This document shows, in pieces, positions 9,018 to 17,793 of a stretch of 36,622 nt of DNA. This stretch comes from a virus: positions 1 to 36,622 of IMG/VR virus record IMGVR_UViG_3300029309_000119; one strand, written 5' to 3'. The translations under genes and the position numbers were made by a program. Within the stretch, counting starts at the first letter, position 1. Each line of letters opens with the position of its first letter. The notes under the pieces were generated by a model, which was not told the origin of the DNA, searched no databases, and saw nothing but the letters and a program-made list of their open reading frames with translations.

Positions 9018-9992
9018 CTATTTTGAGGTTAATTTTTCGGTTAAGTTTTTTATGGCATCTACCAATTCTGCATTACCACTCTCAACCTCTCGTTGATCGG
9101 AAAATGCTTGATTCACTGCTTTTGCAGCAACCTTCGCTTCTGAACGTGACAACTGAAATGCCTCTCGCATACCGTTCTCCCATTCTCTGATAGAGATTTC
9201 CTCGCCCTTCACCGACTGAATCGTAGCTTTCGGATTCATTGGAAAAGTCACAAGACTGATCTCCATTAGATCTACTTCTTTAATAATACGCTTTCGTGAG
9301 CGCTTATCGTAAGAAACCATGTCAGGGTTAGCTCTAAAGCCTATTGATAGACCATTTAAAGCTCCCATCTTAAGTAATTCGTAGGCATCTCTGCCTGCTG
9401 TTGTTTTTAATGCTAGCCTACCTTTGACGTACAAACCTTTTGCGTCTTCTTCTATTGAGTCATATACACCTATTGGCATATCTGACTTGTGCTGATATAA
9501 CAGCTTCACATCTTTTGGTTTGCGTTTTTTAAGGCTTTTGATAAAGGCACCGTTCTTAATAACGTCATTACCTAAATCAGTGTTATTGAAGACACTGGCA
9601 TACCCCTCAAATTCTCCAGTCTCTTTGTTTTCGTCTTCGTCTTCGTATGCTTTGATTTCTGATTGAACAGTTATGACTGTATTGAAATCGTCTTCATCTA
9701 AATCTTTGATCGTAGGTGAGTCACAACCACACTTGCCACTTACTTCTGTACCTGTAAGCTCTGTGTATTGATCGTGTGTAGCACATGGCATATAGACGGT
9801 GGTGCCGTCTTCATCGTGTGAATGGAAACCCTGGCAACCTATTTCTTTTGCCCTCTCCTCAGCTTCCTCAGCGGTGGTATATACATCCCGCCTTATTTCT
9901 TGCTTGCTGTCTTCCTCACTGGAATCCTTCGTATTGAAGGTGTAATCTCTATCACTGACGGCCTGCTCTAGTTTTTCAAACATATTAGCCAT
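9018..9992 (-). CDS. HK97-family prohead protease with extra N-terminal Cys/His domain
   Basis: The chosen start is the ATG at 9992, because AGGAG lies six bases before it. The ATG at 9998 has no spacing from that site. This gives 324 residues. The protease core spans about 125-270 and includes FEGYASVF, LLYQH (His168) and ALNGLSIGF (Ser216), the conserved His/Ser pair of this serine protease family. Residues 37-90 form a separate domain with Cys53, His57, His59, Cys70, His73, Cys88 and Cys90, a possible zinc site. The tail after about 275 is helical and could act as scaffold. It should cut the capsid delta domain during head maturation. Confidence 0.88.
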   Translation of the reverse strand: MANMFEKLEQAVSDRDYTFNTKDSSEEDSKQEIRRDVYTTAEEAEERAKEIGCQGFHSHDEDGTTVYMPCATHDQYTELTGTEVSGKCGCDSPTIKDLDEDDFNTVITVQSEIKAYEDEDENKETGEFEGYASVFNNTDLGNDVIKNGAFIKSLKKRKPKDVKLLYQHKSDMPIGVYDSIEEDAKGLYVKGRLALKTTAGRDAYELLKMGALNGLSIGFRANPDMVSYDKRSRKRIIKEVDLMEISLVTFPMNPKATIQSVKGEEISIREWENGMREAFQLSRSEAKVAAKAVNQAFSDQREVESGNAELVDAIKNLTEKLTSK

Positions 9993-10068
9993 AGCCATCT
10001 CCTGTATATTCCTTAATCATTGTACTGCAATTATTCCATTTTGCATACCATATGCACTTTTATGTATT

Positions 10069-10902
10069 CTATGGTAGCACATCATCTTCTTCATCAGCGT
10101 AAATAATAACACACCGACAATTTATAACGTTCTTAGCGCCTCCTGCTGGATCTCCAGCATAATCCATCTCTGCACCACCTACGTTAAACTTACCATCCAT
10201 GTGAACTCGCTGACCATTGGCCTCGCTATGTGTTGATCTTGTTCTTGAGTCGTTTACTGCCACCCATTGCTTAAACATGTTTATGCCCAGATCATTACGG
10301 ATAGTGTTGTGATAATTGTGGCTGGCAAATGATGCGGCATTGTGTACTTCCGTCCTAGCAATCATTGCAGCTCTGGCTGTTGACAGAGGTATGATCGTAT
10401 CTCGGATCTTCTTAGCTGTTGCAGCGTAGGTTAGGTTCTCTTCCCTGGCATCTATAAGTAGCTTGTTAATGCGATTTGCTATGGTGGTGGGTATGCCAGA
10501 TAGAACTAGCTCTCTGCCTCTAAAGTAATCATTGACTAGCTTCTCAATATCTATGAGCTTGCCAAATACAAAAACATCATCATGCTGCTGCTTCCTGCCA
10601 CCCTCATATTGCTCCTCATAATACTTGTAGGTATTTATTATCATCCTACGTAGGAAGGATACAAACAGTGGTGATAGATCTTGATATAACGCCCTAGAGA
10701 AAAGCCTGGGGCTAAATCGTCCTGTCTCTTGATAAGACATGGCTGCTTCTTGAACATGCTCTCTTAATAACTTACGGACGTTAGAATACAGAAAGCGCTC
10801 GTAGTTGGTTCGCATTCTAAGCGCCCTACGGACTTCTTGTCTGGAGTCTACTTTGCCCCGTCTAAATGATCGTAATTCTTTTAGTTCTGGAGCTTCATTC
10901 AT
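10069..10902 (-). CDS. MuF-like minor head protein
   Basis: 277 residues. The C-terminal half carries the Mu gpF-like head-morphogenesis domain: ARTEVHNAASFASHN, WVAVNDSRTRSTHSEANGQ, and a terminal GGAKNVINCRCVI. The N-terminal half is helical and basic, as in portal-associated head proteins. Members of this family attach inside or near the portal and help early head assembly, and some carry toxins; none is seen here. Its ATG overlaps the portal stop by one base, and the two genes are commonly paired. The 70 nt after it (9999-10068) hold no gene. Confidence 0.87.
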   Translation of the reverse strand: MNEAPELKELRSFRRGKVDSRQEVRRALRMRTNYERFLYSNVRKLLREHVQEAAMSYQETGRFSPRLFSRALYQDLSPLFVSFLRRMIINTYKYYEEQYEGGRKQQHDDVFVFGKLIDIEKLVNDYFRGRELVLSGIPTTIANRINKLLIDAREENLTYAATAKKIRDTIIPLSTARAAMIARTEVHNAASFASHNYHNTIRNDLGINMFKQWVAVNDSRTRSTHSEANGQRVHMDGKFNVGGAEMDYAGDPAGGAKNVINCRCVIIYADEEDDVLP

Positions 10903-12965
10903 TAGGTCTTAGAGCTTAGGGGATGACCCTTGGGAAATAGATCTGTGTCATGTCTGCCAGATCGGAACTTACCAGTGCGCAAAGCTCTAAGGTAAGAATT
11001 AACTCTGGCAAATGCCCACTGCTCCTCACTGTTAACAGTTGGTCTTACACTTGAGGGGTTCGTTCTATAGGCCCCCACACCTCTACGAAATACTGCTGAT
11101 AGCGTTCTAAGGTTTGTTTTCTTCGTAGGACTATCGCCATATTTCTCGTTGTGATCGTCTACCTTTTTCTTAAGTCCTTTTCTTACTGCCTCACTAAGCT
11201 GCTTCTCTTCAGATACTGCAATATCAATATGGTCTTGTAGATCTAGCTCTTTGTTTTCTTCTCTCTCAATCTGATCGCGCTTTTTCTTTGACCAGCTAAA
11301 GCCAGCGTCACCACCCCACAATGCCCAAGCTATTCTGCCTGCACTAGGGTAGCCTTCTTCCCCAACGTTGAACCCTTGACCTTGCTTATCCACTTCATGC
11401 CTTGAGAAGAAACTGTACATTCTCTTCACTGTGGATATAGACAGTTTTTCTTTATTAATTATTTGGTTGGCTCTTGCAACTCCAATGGATGTACCGCCTC
11501 TATTGTGTTCTTTTCTCCATTTCAGACCTCGTTCTGCTTCTGACACCATCCCGTCTGTAGGTATTGTATTGATGTCAGACAGAGCCTTTGGGTAGTATTC
11601 AAATACGTCCTCTATGTCCTCTTGCATTTTTATAGCATCAATGATGCCTTTTTCTTCTTCATCGTCCTCTAGCTCTTCTACTATGTCCTCTTCTTCATCT
11701 TCTTGAGGATCTGGTGCTGCCTCTTCTCCAATTGGGAACAGGGTAGCTGATATGTATAAACCGTCTGCACCGTCAATAGGTGAGTATCCTAGCTGCTCTC
11801 TGGCTTCATTCCTGGTTAAGATACCTTGAGCAACAGCTTGAGAAACATTGGCATATATGAGCCTTCTACGTTCTGACAAAGCTGGTATCTCATCTATGTC
11901 ATAGCAAAACTCTATACCCTCACCGAACATAGGCACTAGCCACTCATTCATATCTGACTCTACCTTTCTTAGTAAAGGTATAATTGTCTCTTCATATAAG
12001 GCTAGCCTTGCTTCTTGTACGTTGGCATAGGTCTGTGCATCTGGCACTCCTACTAGCTGACTTGGTACTCCAAAGCACATCGCAATCTCTGTCGCTGATA
12101 AGTGCTTAAGGTTTATAAAGTCCATGTCTTTTGGAGACAGCCCCATCTCTTTCCAGTCAAAGTCACCCTCTAAGAGCAATGGTCTTCCAGCGTTATTTGT
12201 TCCAGAGAATCTATTATTTAGATCTGTAAGTAGCTGTTGTCTTTGCCCCTCTGTAAGATTTACTGCATAACCCGCATCATCCCTCGGCTTGAATACAACC
12301 GCCCCACTTGGACGTGCGCCATTGTTAAGTAGATTAATATTATGTGAGCTGGTCATATTGTGCTGATCCACTTCTACTGCTGCTGCGCTAAGTGGACTAC
12401 AACCATAGAAGTCATCAAGTGGATTCCATAGTTTGACGTGCTTAAGTTCGCTGAACCCTGTATCTTGGTCTACGTCATACCGTGATTCCACCTTGCCATT
12501 TATCATATAGTCATAGTGACTTGGGATGATCTTGCCTGATGGAGCCTTTATCTCTACACGATCTGGTCTAAGTAGATGTAGTTCTCTAGGTAGTTGACCG
12601 CCTGCTTTAAGTACATACGCATTGCCTGAAAGCATAAGAAAGCCATATAAACTGTTGAAGAATTCTGAGTAGGATTGTAATGGGTTAGGTCTGGCTAAAA
12701 GATCTATGAGAGGGTGTCGCTCAATAACAGCATCTCCTGCCTTGAGCTTAAAAGGAACAGCTGCAGCACCTTTTGATATTTCATTCACACATCGGTATAC
12801 GATGGCGTTTTTCATGTAGCCTTCTTTGGCTAAGTCTTGATACTTGTAGTTCTTGCCAGCGTCATTGACACCAAAGTATCCAACCATACTGCCAGTCATC
12901 ATCTTTTCTTCTTCTGGCTGCTGCACGTTGAATAAACGTTGCAAGAATGTTCTATTGTCTGCCAT
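10902..12965 (-). CDS. HK97-type portal protein with long C-terminal extension
   Basis: 687 residues, much longer than a typical HK97 portal (about 400). Residues 40-410 match the portal family in order: YRCVNEISKGAAAVPFKL, HPLIDLLARPNP, LSGNAYVL, HLLRPDRV, the HLSATEIAMCFGVPSQLVG segment, and a C-terminal EAREQLGY. An acidic linker (about 418-445) follows, then two further domains. One (about 470-560) includes GLKWRKEHNRGG and GYPSAGRIAWALWGGDAG. The other (about 615-685) includes VFRRGVGAYRTNPSSVRP, QWAFARVNSYLR and DTDLFPKGHP. I have seen such stretches in phage proteins as separate domains of unknown role. The portal forms the DNA channel at the head vertex. Confidence 0.9.
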   Translation of the reverse strand: MADNRTFLQRLFNVQQPEEEKMMTGSMVGYFGVNDAGKNYKYQDLAKEGYMKNAIVYRCVNEISKGAAAVPFKLKAGDAVIERHPLIDLLARPNPLQSYSEFFNSLYGFLMLSGNAYVLKAGGQLPRELHLLRPDRVEIKAPSGKIIPSHYDYMINGKVESRYDVDQDTGFSELKHVKLWNPLDDFYGCSPLSAAAVEVDQHNMTSSHNINLLNNGARPSGAVVFKPRDDAGYAVNLTEGQRQQLLTDLNNRFSGTNNAGRPLLLEGDFDWKEMGLSPKDMDFINLKHLSATEIAMCFGVPSQLVGVPDAQTYANVQEARLALYEETIIPLLRKVESDMNEWLVPMFGEGIEFCYDIDEIPALSERRRLIYANVSQAVAQGILTRNEAREQLGYSPIDGADGLYISATLFPIGEEAAPDPQEDEEEDIVEELEDDEEEKGIIDAIKMQEDIEDVFEYYPKALSDINTIPTDGMVSEAERGLKWRKEHNRGGTSIGVARANQIINKEKLSISTVKRMYSFFSRHEVDKQGQGFNVGEEGYPSAGRIAWALWGGDAGFSWSKKKRDQIEREENKELDLQDHIDIAVSEEKQLSEAVRKGLKKKVDDHNEKYGDSPTKKTNLRTLSAVFRRGVGAYRTNPSSVRPTVNSEEQWAFARVNSYLRALRTGKFRSGRHDTDLFPKGHPLSSKT

Positions 12966-14272
12966 TAGCTAATCCTCCAGGATACTTCTCCTCTTGACTT
13001 ACTAAGTTCTGTAAGCCCCCACACCAACGCATCTAATCGGTCTGGACTGGACTGGGTATCACCTGTATAGGTACACATCTGCGATTCTAGCTCTGGAAAG
13101 ACCCCAATGTGGTGTACTCTGTCTTGTTCATATAAAGCGGATATTGGCTCAGCTCTGACAATCTTACCTCGTGTCGCCCGTACTTGACGATAAGCGGTAT
13201 TAGGATCTATATTCCTGATTGCTCTTTCCACTAAGTCTCCACCGTTGTTTACCTCCGCAATAACACGGTCAGCGCCCCAATCATAGAACGCATCTACTAC
13301 TATTCTACACCACTTGTCTACAGAATGCCTACCTGAGAGATCCTCTAGGATGTAGAAGTGATTTTGGTAGTCTTTGCCTACGACCAATATACCAGTCTCA
13401 TCGCTATTCTTGTTTGATGTTACAGCAGGATCTACTGCTATAATTATTTGCGTTAATTCTTGGTCATGATCCTGCGGCATCCTAGATCTATCTATCATTC
13501 CCATCTGCCATAATGCACCTTCATGACTTTCTATAAGCTCTGCATAAAGCTCCTGCCTGCCCAGAGTTGTACCCTCGTATCGTTCTCTTAGCATCTTAAG
13601 TGCTGACTCTGCTAGATTGTCTTCATTCTCAAATGTGTTACCCCTAGTGATCGTTGTATCTTCTCTCTCTAATAATGACTTCACTAGCTTTGTAGGTCGC
13701 GGGGTAGTGGTAATTACACACTTAGGATCATCTCCTAAACGCAGACCAAACATGAGTTGGTCAAATGCTTCAGGGTATCGCCATGCCGCAATTTCGTCAC
13801 ACCATGCTCTATGAAACTGAGGCCCTCTTAATCGCTCTGGTTCTTGTGCTGCATACCCAGTTATCTTTGACCCATTCCACAGACGTATCTCATTCACTGT
13901 AGAGGCATATCCAGCTTGGTCTTTGCTTTGAAGCAGACACTCTTTGGGAATAATATTAAGTAGACCTGATGGCCCCCCAAAACACACTCTCCGTAAATCA
14001 CCATGAGTAGGTGCCACAACAGCAACTTGTACTTTTTCATGCGTGCAGGCATAGATCGCAGCATCTTGTGCGCCAGTGCGTGTTTTACCCCAACCTCTGC
14101 CAGCCAGGATTAACCAAACATTGTAACCGCCTCTTGGCTTCAGTTGTTTTGGTCTTGCTGTTTCCCGCCACTCAGTGCGTAACTGAACCGCCTTCTGCTC
14201 GCTTAGCGTCCTCAAGCTCGTCAAGCAATTCCATAGCTCTTCTGAAGCTGGTATTTTCTTTGATGTCTGCAT
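12965..14272 (-). CDS. terL: Terminase large subunit
   Basis: 435 residues. The N-terminal ATPase has Walker A AGRGWGKT (57-64) and Walker B RAWCDE (155-160, Asp159 and Glu160), with the coupling motif near VITTTPRPT. The C-terminal nuclease (RNase H fold) starts at IIIAVDPAVT (Asp281) and continues through ADRVIAEVNNGGD. It cuts and pumps concatemeric DNA into the prohead through the portal, which is encoded immediately next with a one-base overlap. The only ATG upstream of the ATPase lies 101 nt inside the small-subunit gene. No Shine-Dalgarno site is visible there, so the start is less certain than the identity. Confidence 0.93.
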   Translation of the reverse strand: MQTSKKIPASEELWNCLTSLRTLSEQKAVQLRTEWRETARPKQLKPRGGYNVWLILAGRGWGKTRTGAQDAAIYACTHEKVQVAVVAPTHGDLRRVCFGGPSGLLNIIPKECLLQSKDQAGYASTVNEIRLWNGSKITGYAAQEPERLRGPQFHRAWCDEIAAWRYPEAFDQLMFGLRLGDDPKCVITTTPRPTKLVKSLLEREDTTITRGNTFENEDNLAESALKMLRERYEGTTLGRQELYAELIESHEGALWQMGMIDRSRMPQDHDQELTQIIIAVDPAVTSNKNSDETGILVVGKDYQNHFYILEDLSGRHSVDKWCRIVVDAFYDWGADRVIAEVNNGGDLVERAIRNIDPNTAYRQVRATRGKIVRAEPISALYEQDRVHHIGVFPELESQMCTYTGDTQSSPDRLDALVWGLTELSKSRGEVSWRIS

Positions 14273-14741
14273 TTATATTAATGTTTGATGTTGATTCACC
14301 TAGGGCAAGTTTGGCCATCTTCTGAGCTACCATTGCTGCATTGGACAGTGTAAGGATCTGAGATGGTGACATACCACTCTTCTCCTCCATCACTGCATGA
14401 TAGTTCTTCTCTACTTGTTTTGAGATAGCGCCTAGTACATGTTTTGCCACCTTCACAGATTCTGAGTCAATACCCTTGCTCTCATGAACAAGCTCCTTGG
14501 CTCTTCTATGATCTAGCTTTGATAGGTACTCTTCTTGGAATCTATCTCTCTGCCCTTTCCAATCTGCATCTTGTGCCGCTCTGTATAAAGTTGTCTTAGC
14601 AACTCCATGCTTCTTAATTAATTCTTCCAGGGTAAATGTCTGCCTCTTATCATCAGAAAGCTCTATCCCTTGCACAAATTCATTGCGTATCAGCTCCTTA
14701 AGATTAGGTGTAAGTTTCACTGTCATAGATTTTTTAGCCAT
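14172..14741 (-). CDS. terS: Terminase small subunit-like DNA-binding protein
   Basis: 189 residues. Residues about 38-62 form a helix-turn-helix (FTLEELIKKHGVAKTTLYRA) like those of phage small terminases, which recognise the packaging site. A central helical region (about 75-150) could drive ring oligomerisation. The charged C-terminus would contact the large subunit. It is the first gene of the leftward head operon and sits just upstream of, and overlapping, the large terminase gene. A promoter candidate lies at 14765-14793. The family is assigned from the HTH, length and position. Confidence 0.82.
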   Translation of the reverse strand: MAKKSMTVKLTPNLKELIRNEFVQGIELSDDKRQTFTLEELIKKHGVAKTTLYRAAQDADWKGQRDRFQEEYLSKLDHRRAKELVHESKGIDSESVKVAKHVLGAISKQVEKNYHAVMEEKSGMSPSQILTLSNAAMVAQKMAKLALGESTSNININADIKENTSFRRAMELLDELEDAKRAEGGSVTH

Positions 14742-14764
14742 ATTTTCCCAAGCATTCCCTCAAC

Positions 14765-14793
14765 ATAATATCCCAAAATGCACTACAAATAAA
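14765..14793 (-). promoter_or_regulatory. Candidate sigma70-type promoter for the leftward head operon
   Basis: On the minus strand, TTTATT (14793-14788), a 17-nt spacer and TATTAT (14770-14765) precede the small terminase ATG. The -10 is good and the -35 weak. A GGG half-site in the context ATTTTGGGAT (14779-14770) lies between them, so a repressor bound there could block the promoter. Confidence 0.5.
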
Positions 14794-14810
14794 CATTCCA
14801 AATCGTATCT

Positions 14811-14852
14811 ATTCCGTTATGGGTTTGACACTCTTTTGTGATTTGGTATGAT
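14811..14852 (+). promoter_or_regulatory. Early rightward promoter with adjacent operator-like motif
   Basis: TTGACA (14825-14830), a 16-nt spacer and TATGAT (14847-14852) form a near-consensus sigma70 promoter about 30 nt before the first early gene. The motif ATTCCGTTATGGG (14811-14823) abuts the -35 box. It recurs exactly at 19730 and with one change at 22318. Confidence 0.75.
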
Positions 14853-14885
14853 AGGGGGGTAAATTGAAAACCGCAGGAGGTTATA

Positions 14886-15068
14886 TTGAAGACTACAGTG
14901 AATATCAATGCCAGTTTTGTCTACGAGGATGGTGAAACATATGAGGACAATTTCTATCGCTGGCACTTAGCTCAAACTCTTGAGCGTGAACTACACAGCA
15001 TGATGCCTATATCTGAAGAAGATAGCCGTGAGGCATTCACATCTAGATGGGGGCATAAACGATCATGA
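14886..15068 (+). CDS. Small unknown early protein
   Basis: 60 residues. The start is a TTG at 14886, five bases after a strong AGGAGG, and no in-frame ATG fits. The core FVYEDGETYEDNFYRWHL resembles a segment of the other small early protein at 23497-23676 (FHYDKNDSYESNFNRWYA), so the two are probably paralogues. It is the first gene of the early operon, 34 nt after the -10 box, where phages often place small host-takeover proteins. It overlaps the next gene by ATGA. The function is unknown. Confidence 0.7.
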   Translation: MKTTVNINASFVYEDGETYEDNFYRWHLAQTLERELHSMMPISEEDSREAFTSRWGHKRS

Positions 15069-15280
15069 ATGATTTAGTAGATTTTCTGACGTTAAGAAAC
15101 ATGCAGTATAATTATCATGAGTTTCTACAGAGCTATAAGACAAAAGATAAAGCTCTAGAGTCTATGTCTAGGATCTATCCTTCTAGGTGTATGCCAGCCC
15201 TAAAAGCATGGGTTGAAGAAACTGAAATACCCTTTGATGGGGAGGAGGTATGCAATGGAGTTCATACAAGCACAGTATAA
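15065..15280 (+). CDS. Small unknown early protein
   Basis: 71 residues, starting at the ATG that overlaps the previous stop as ATGA. The composition is ordinary, with aromatic residues in the first third (NMQYNYHEFLQSYK) and two Cys. No motif is recognised. It overlaps the next gene by 26 nt, which fits a tightly packed early operon. The function is unknown. Confidence 0.6.
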   Translation: MNDLVDFLTLRNMQYNYHEFLQSYKTKDKALESMSRIYPSRCMPALKAWVEETEIPFDGEEVCNGVHTSTV

Positions 15281-15437
15281 GTATAAGTGCCATATGTACG
15301 ATGTTTATCGTATGAGCAATGTAGAGTATCCATGTCCACAGAAATCATATAGAGATGATCATGGTAACTGGATCTTGTGTGACTTTAGAGACAGCTATAT
15401 AGCCTTAGTGAGGCCATGTGGGAGAGTCAGCATATGA
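15255..15437 (+). CDS. Small unknown early protein
   Basis: 60 residues from the ATG at 15255, chosen because GGAGGAGG ends six bases before it; an upstream in-frame start lacks such a site. It is rich in Tyr, Asp and Cys (KYKCHMYDVYRMSN, YPCPQKSYRDDHGNW). Four Cys in total (CHM, PCPQ, LCDF, PCGR) could allow metal binding, but the spacing matches no motif I know. Its stop overlaps the replication protein start as ATGA. Confidence 0.6.
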   Translation: MEFIQAQYKYKCHMYDVYRMSNVEYPCPQKSYRDDHGNWILCDFRDSYIALVRPCGRVSI

Positions 15438-16045
15438 GTATTGAGGCATTTAACCGAGCCTGGAATCTTGAAGGGTTGACACCAACACGGAAATTAGTGC
15501 TGCTTTGTCTAGCTAATTTTGCAGATGAAAAGAATACTTGTTATCCTAGTCATGGATATATAGCAAAACGGGTAGGTCTTAAAGACCCCAAAGGAGTTCA
15601 GAGAATAATTAAAGAGTTACAGTCATTTGGCTACTTATCAATAAAGCCAAGATTTAATAAAGAAGGGGGTCAGACATCTAACCTATACACTCTGCACCTC
15701 CCCCCCTATGGCACTGTAGCCACCCCCCCTAGGGTTGTAGAACCCCCCAACACTAAAGAAGATACTAAAGACAATAAATATAGTCATCAGTTTCAGATGT
15801 TTTGGAAGCAGTATCCACGAAAGGTTAATAAGTTTGGTGCAAGTAAGAGCTTTAAAAGGTTGTCTGATAAGGAGAAGATTTTAGCTGTCAAGGCTGCAGA
15901 GAACTTTAAGCTAGAGTGTGACCTATTAAAGACAGAAGAACATTTCATACCTCATGCACAAACATGGCTCAACAACCGACGCTATGAAGAGCATCAACAA
16001 GCCCCACAGCCAATCAAGAGGACAGCTGGGCAGATAGCAGGATGA
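15434..16045 (+). CDS. Winged-helix replication initiation-like protein
   Basis: 203 residues from the ATG at 15434, which overlaps the previous stop by ATGA. Residues about 10-85 are a winged helix as in phage replication proteins of the lambda O or helicase-loader type: LTPTRKLVLLCLANFAD, then CYPSHGYIAKRVGL, and a wing ending in SNLYTLHLP. A Pro/Thr-rich linker follows (about 88-112). The C-terminal domain (about 115-190) has FWKQYPRKVNKFGASKSF and PHAQTWLNNRRYEE, seen in phage replication proteins that probably recruit a helicase. The gene lies in the same operon as the primase-helicase. An origin might lie nearby, but I cannot point to iterons. Confidence 0.75.
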   Translation: MSIEAFNRAWNLEGLTPTRKLVLLCLANFADEKNTCYPSHGYIAKRVGLKDPKGVQRIIKELQSFGYLSIKPRFNKEGGQTSNLYTLHLPPYGTVATPPRVVEPPNTKEDTKDNKYSHQFQMFWKQYPRKVNKFGASKSFKRLSDKEKILAVKAAENFKLECDLLKTEEHFIPHAQTWLNNRRYEEHQQAPQPIKRTAGQIAG

Positions 16046-17751
16046 AAGTTTTAAGCATGTTTGACGGTATGAGCTGTGGTCAAATGGCTCTAGATCGTTT
16101 AGGTATTCCTGTTGAAACTTACTATGCTAGTGAAATTGACAAGTATGCAATTGAGGTGTGTAAGAAAAACTACCCTAATACCATACATGTTGGAGACATC
16201 TCTAATCTAGATCCTGCAGACTTTATGGATGTAGACCTTATGCTTGCCGGCAGTCCATGCCAGGGGTTTAGTTTTGCAGGAAAGCAGTTGGCTTTTGATG
16301 ATCCAAGGTCAGCACTTTTCTTTGAGTTCATACGATTACTAAAAGGTATTAAGCCTAAGTATTTCTTATTGGAGAATGTGATGATGCAAAGAGAGTTCCT
16401 TGATGTCATCACTCAGCAAGTATCAGCTATTTACCCTGAGCATCAAGAACCTGGGGAACTATTTGGTGGTGTCATAAAGCCTATACTTCTTAATAGCAGC
16501 TTGGTAAGTGCGCAGTCTAGACAGCGATACTATTGGACAAACATAAAAGGCATTAGAGAACCTGAGGATCGGGGCATAGTTTTAAAAGACATCTTAGAAG
16601 ACAACTTAGAGTTTGGTGAAGCTCCTAATTATCTCAATGGAATGTTTGGTGATCAAAGACGTGGGGACATGGTTAGTGATGAGAATGAGAAGGCTAATTG
16701 CCTGACTGCATCAATGTATAAAGGTCAGATCAGCACCTTTGTAAAAAGAAGCAACAAGCCACAACAGGTAGGCCTCAATGTTGAAGAAGTCAAAGTAAGG
16801 AAGCATGAGGTAGATATTGAAGGCTTGCAAAAACTATTGAGATCTTCCAAAGAATCTATCGGTATCACCAATAAAGAATTAGCAGAAGAATTAGAGTTGC
16901 CATTAACAAAGGTTGAGCATTGGTTTAGGACTGATGCTAGCTTTGCAATTCCTACTGATGATGTATGGATAAAGCTCAAAAAAACCTTGGATATTGAGAC
17001 CGATGCCTTTGATCAACAAGTATTGGATTTTGAATTTAGAGATGGTGTCTATGAAAGCACACAACGAGTTTATAGTGAGAATGGAAAATCACCTACATTG
17101 ACTGCTGCAAGCTCTGATCAACTTATAGAGATGCACATAGATCCAACAAAACCTAAACAAATAGGTATTGCTGTAGATATAAATGGTCATGACCAACTCA
17201 AAAGAGTCTACTCCCCTGAAGGTAAATCACCCACCTTAACTACAATGACAGGTGGACATAGGCAACCAAAGATCATCAAAGGTGCTGCAATAAGAGGTAG
17301 ATACACTGAGGATGGCATACAGCAAATGCTTGAGCTAAGAAGTGATCAAAAAGCAAACAGCATAACTACTGTACCAACAGACAGCATAGTATCTGAAAAA
17401 CTATCAGGAGCTATGGATACACATACAGAAAGTGGTCTTAAGATCCTAGAGAATTTAGAAGAAGGTGAAGTTGCTGCTACACACTTAACAAATAGTGCCA
17501 CCTTTGGTAACTCTGTATCTGACAGTGGTAAGGCTTTCACCCTTAGGGCTAGTAATCCAAATGGCATAGTACAAAGGGATGAAAACCTGCAATACAGAAA
17601 GCTGACACCTTTAGAATGTGAGCGATTACAGACAGTTCCCGACAACTACACAGATTGTGTTTCTAACACACAGAGATACAAGATGCTTGGTAATGGATGG
17701 ACAGTGGACATGATCTGCCACATTTTAAGTTACATGGAATTAGATGATTAG
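16042..17751 (+). CDS. dcm: DNA (cytosine-5) methyltransferase with HTH-like insert
   Basis: 569 residues. Conserved C5-MTase motifs: I (MFDGMSCGQMALDRLG), IV with catalytic Cys73 (GSPCQGFS), VI (LLENV, Glu111), VIII (QSRQR, 158-162), IX (RKLTPLECERLQ, about 519-530) and X (YKMLGNGWTVDMI, about 546-558). The target-recognition region (about 180-515) is unusually long. It holds an HTH-like stretch (about 256-318, including ITNKELAEELELPLTKVEHWF) and five short repeats of the form K-S/A-x-x-L/I-T, for example GKSPTLTA. It transfers methyl groups from S-adenosylmethionine to cytosine, probably protecting phage DNA from host restriction. No partner endonuclease is seen, so it is an orphan. The start overlaps the previous stop (ATGA). 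Confidence 0.9.
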   Translation: MKVLSMFDGMSCGQMALDRLGIPVETYYASEIDKYAIEVCKKNYPNTIHVGDISNLDPADFMDVDLMLAGSPCQGFSFAGKQLAFDDPRSALFFEFIRLLKGIKPKYFLLENVMMQREFLDVITQQVSAIYPEHQEPGELFGGVIKPILLNSSLVSAQSRQRYYWTNIKGIREPEDRGIVLKDILEDNLEFGEAPNYLNGMFGDQRRGDMVSDENEKANCLTASMYKGQISTFVKRSNKPQQVGLNVEEVKVRKHEVDIEGLQKLLRSSKESIGITNKELAEELELPLTKVEHWFRTDASFAIPTDDVWIKLKKTLDIETDAFDQQVLDFEFRDGVYESTQRVYSENGKSPTLTAASSDQLIEMHIDPTKPKQIGIAVDINGHDQLKRVYSPEGKSPTLTTMTGGHRQPKIIKGAAIRGRYTEDGIQQMLELRSDQKANSITTVPTDSIVSEKLSGAMDTHTESGLKILENLEEGEVAATHLTNSATFGNSVSDSGKAFTLRASNPNGIVQRDENLQYRKLTPLECERLQTVPDNYTDCVSNTQRYKMLGNGWTVDMICHILSYMELDD

Positions 17752-17793
17752 ATAAGAGTATGTCATAATGGAATAACAGTAAGGAGTAAATTG

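Noticed and set aside
10031-10042. ATTCCATTTTG-like sequence in the short gap between head genes
   Set aside because: It matches the operator only partly and lies antisense to the operon without a convincing promoter. I leave it unassigned.
17762-17775. Partial inverse copy of the operator motif before the primase-helicase gene
   Set aside because: It is only a weak match with no good promoter boxes in either direction, and the gene is already in the first early operon.
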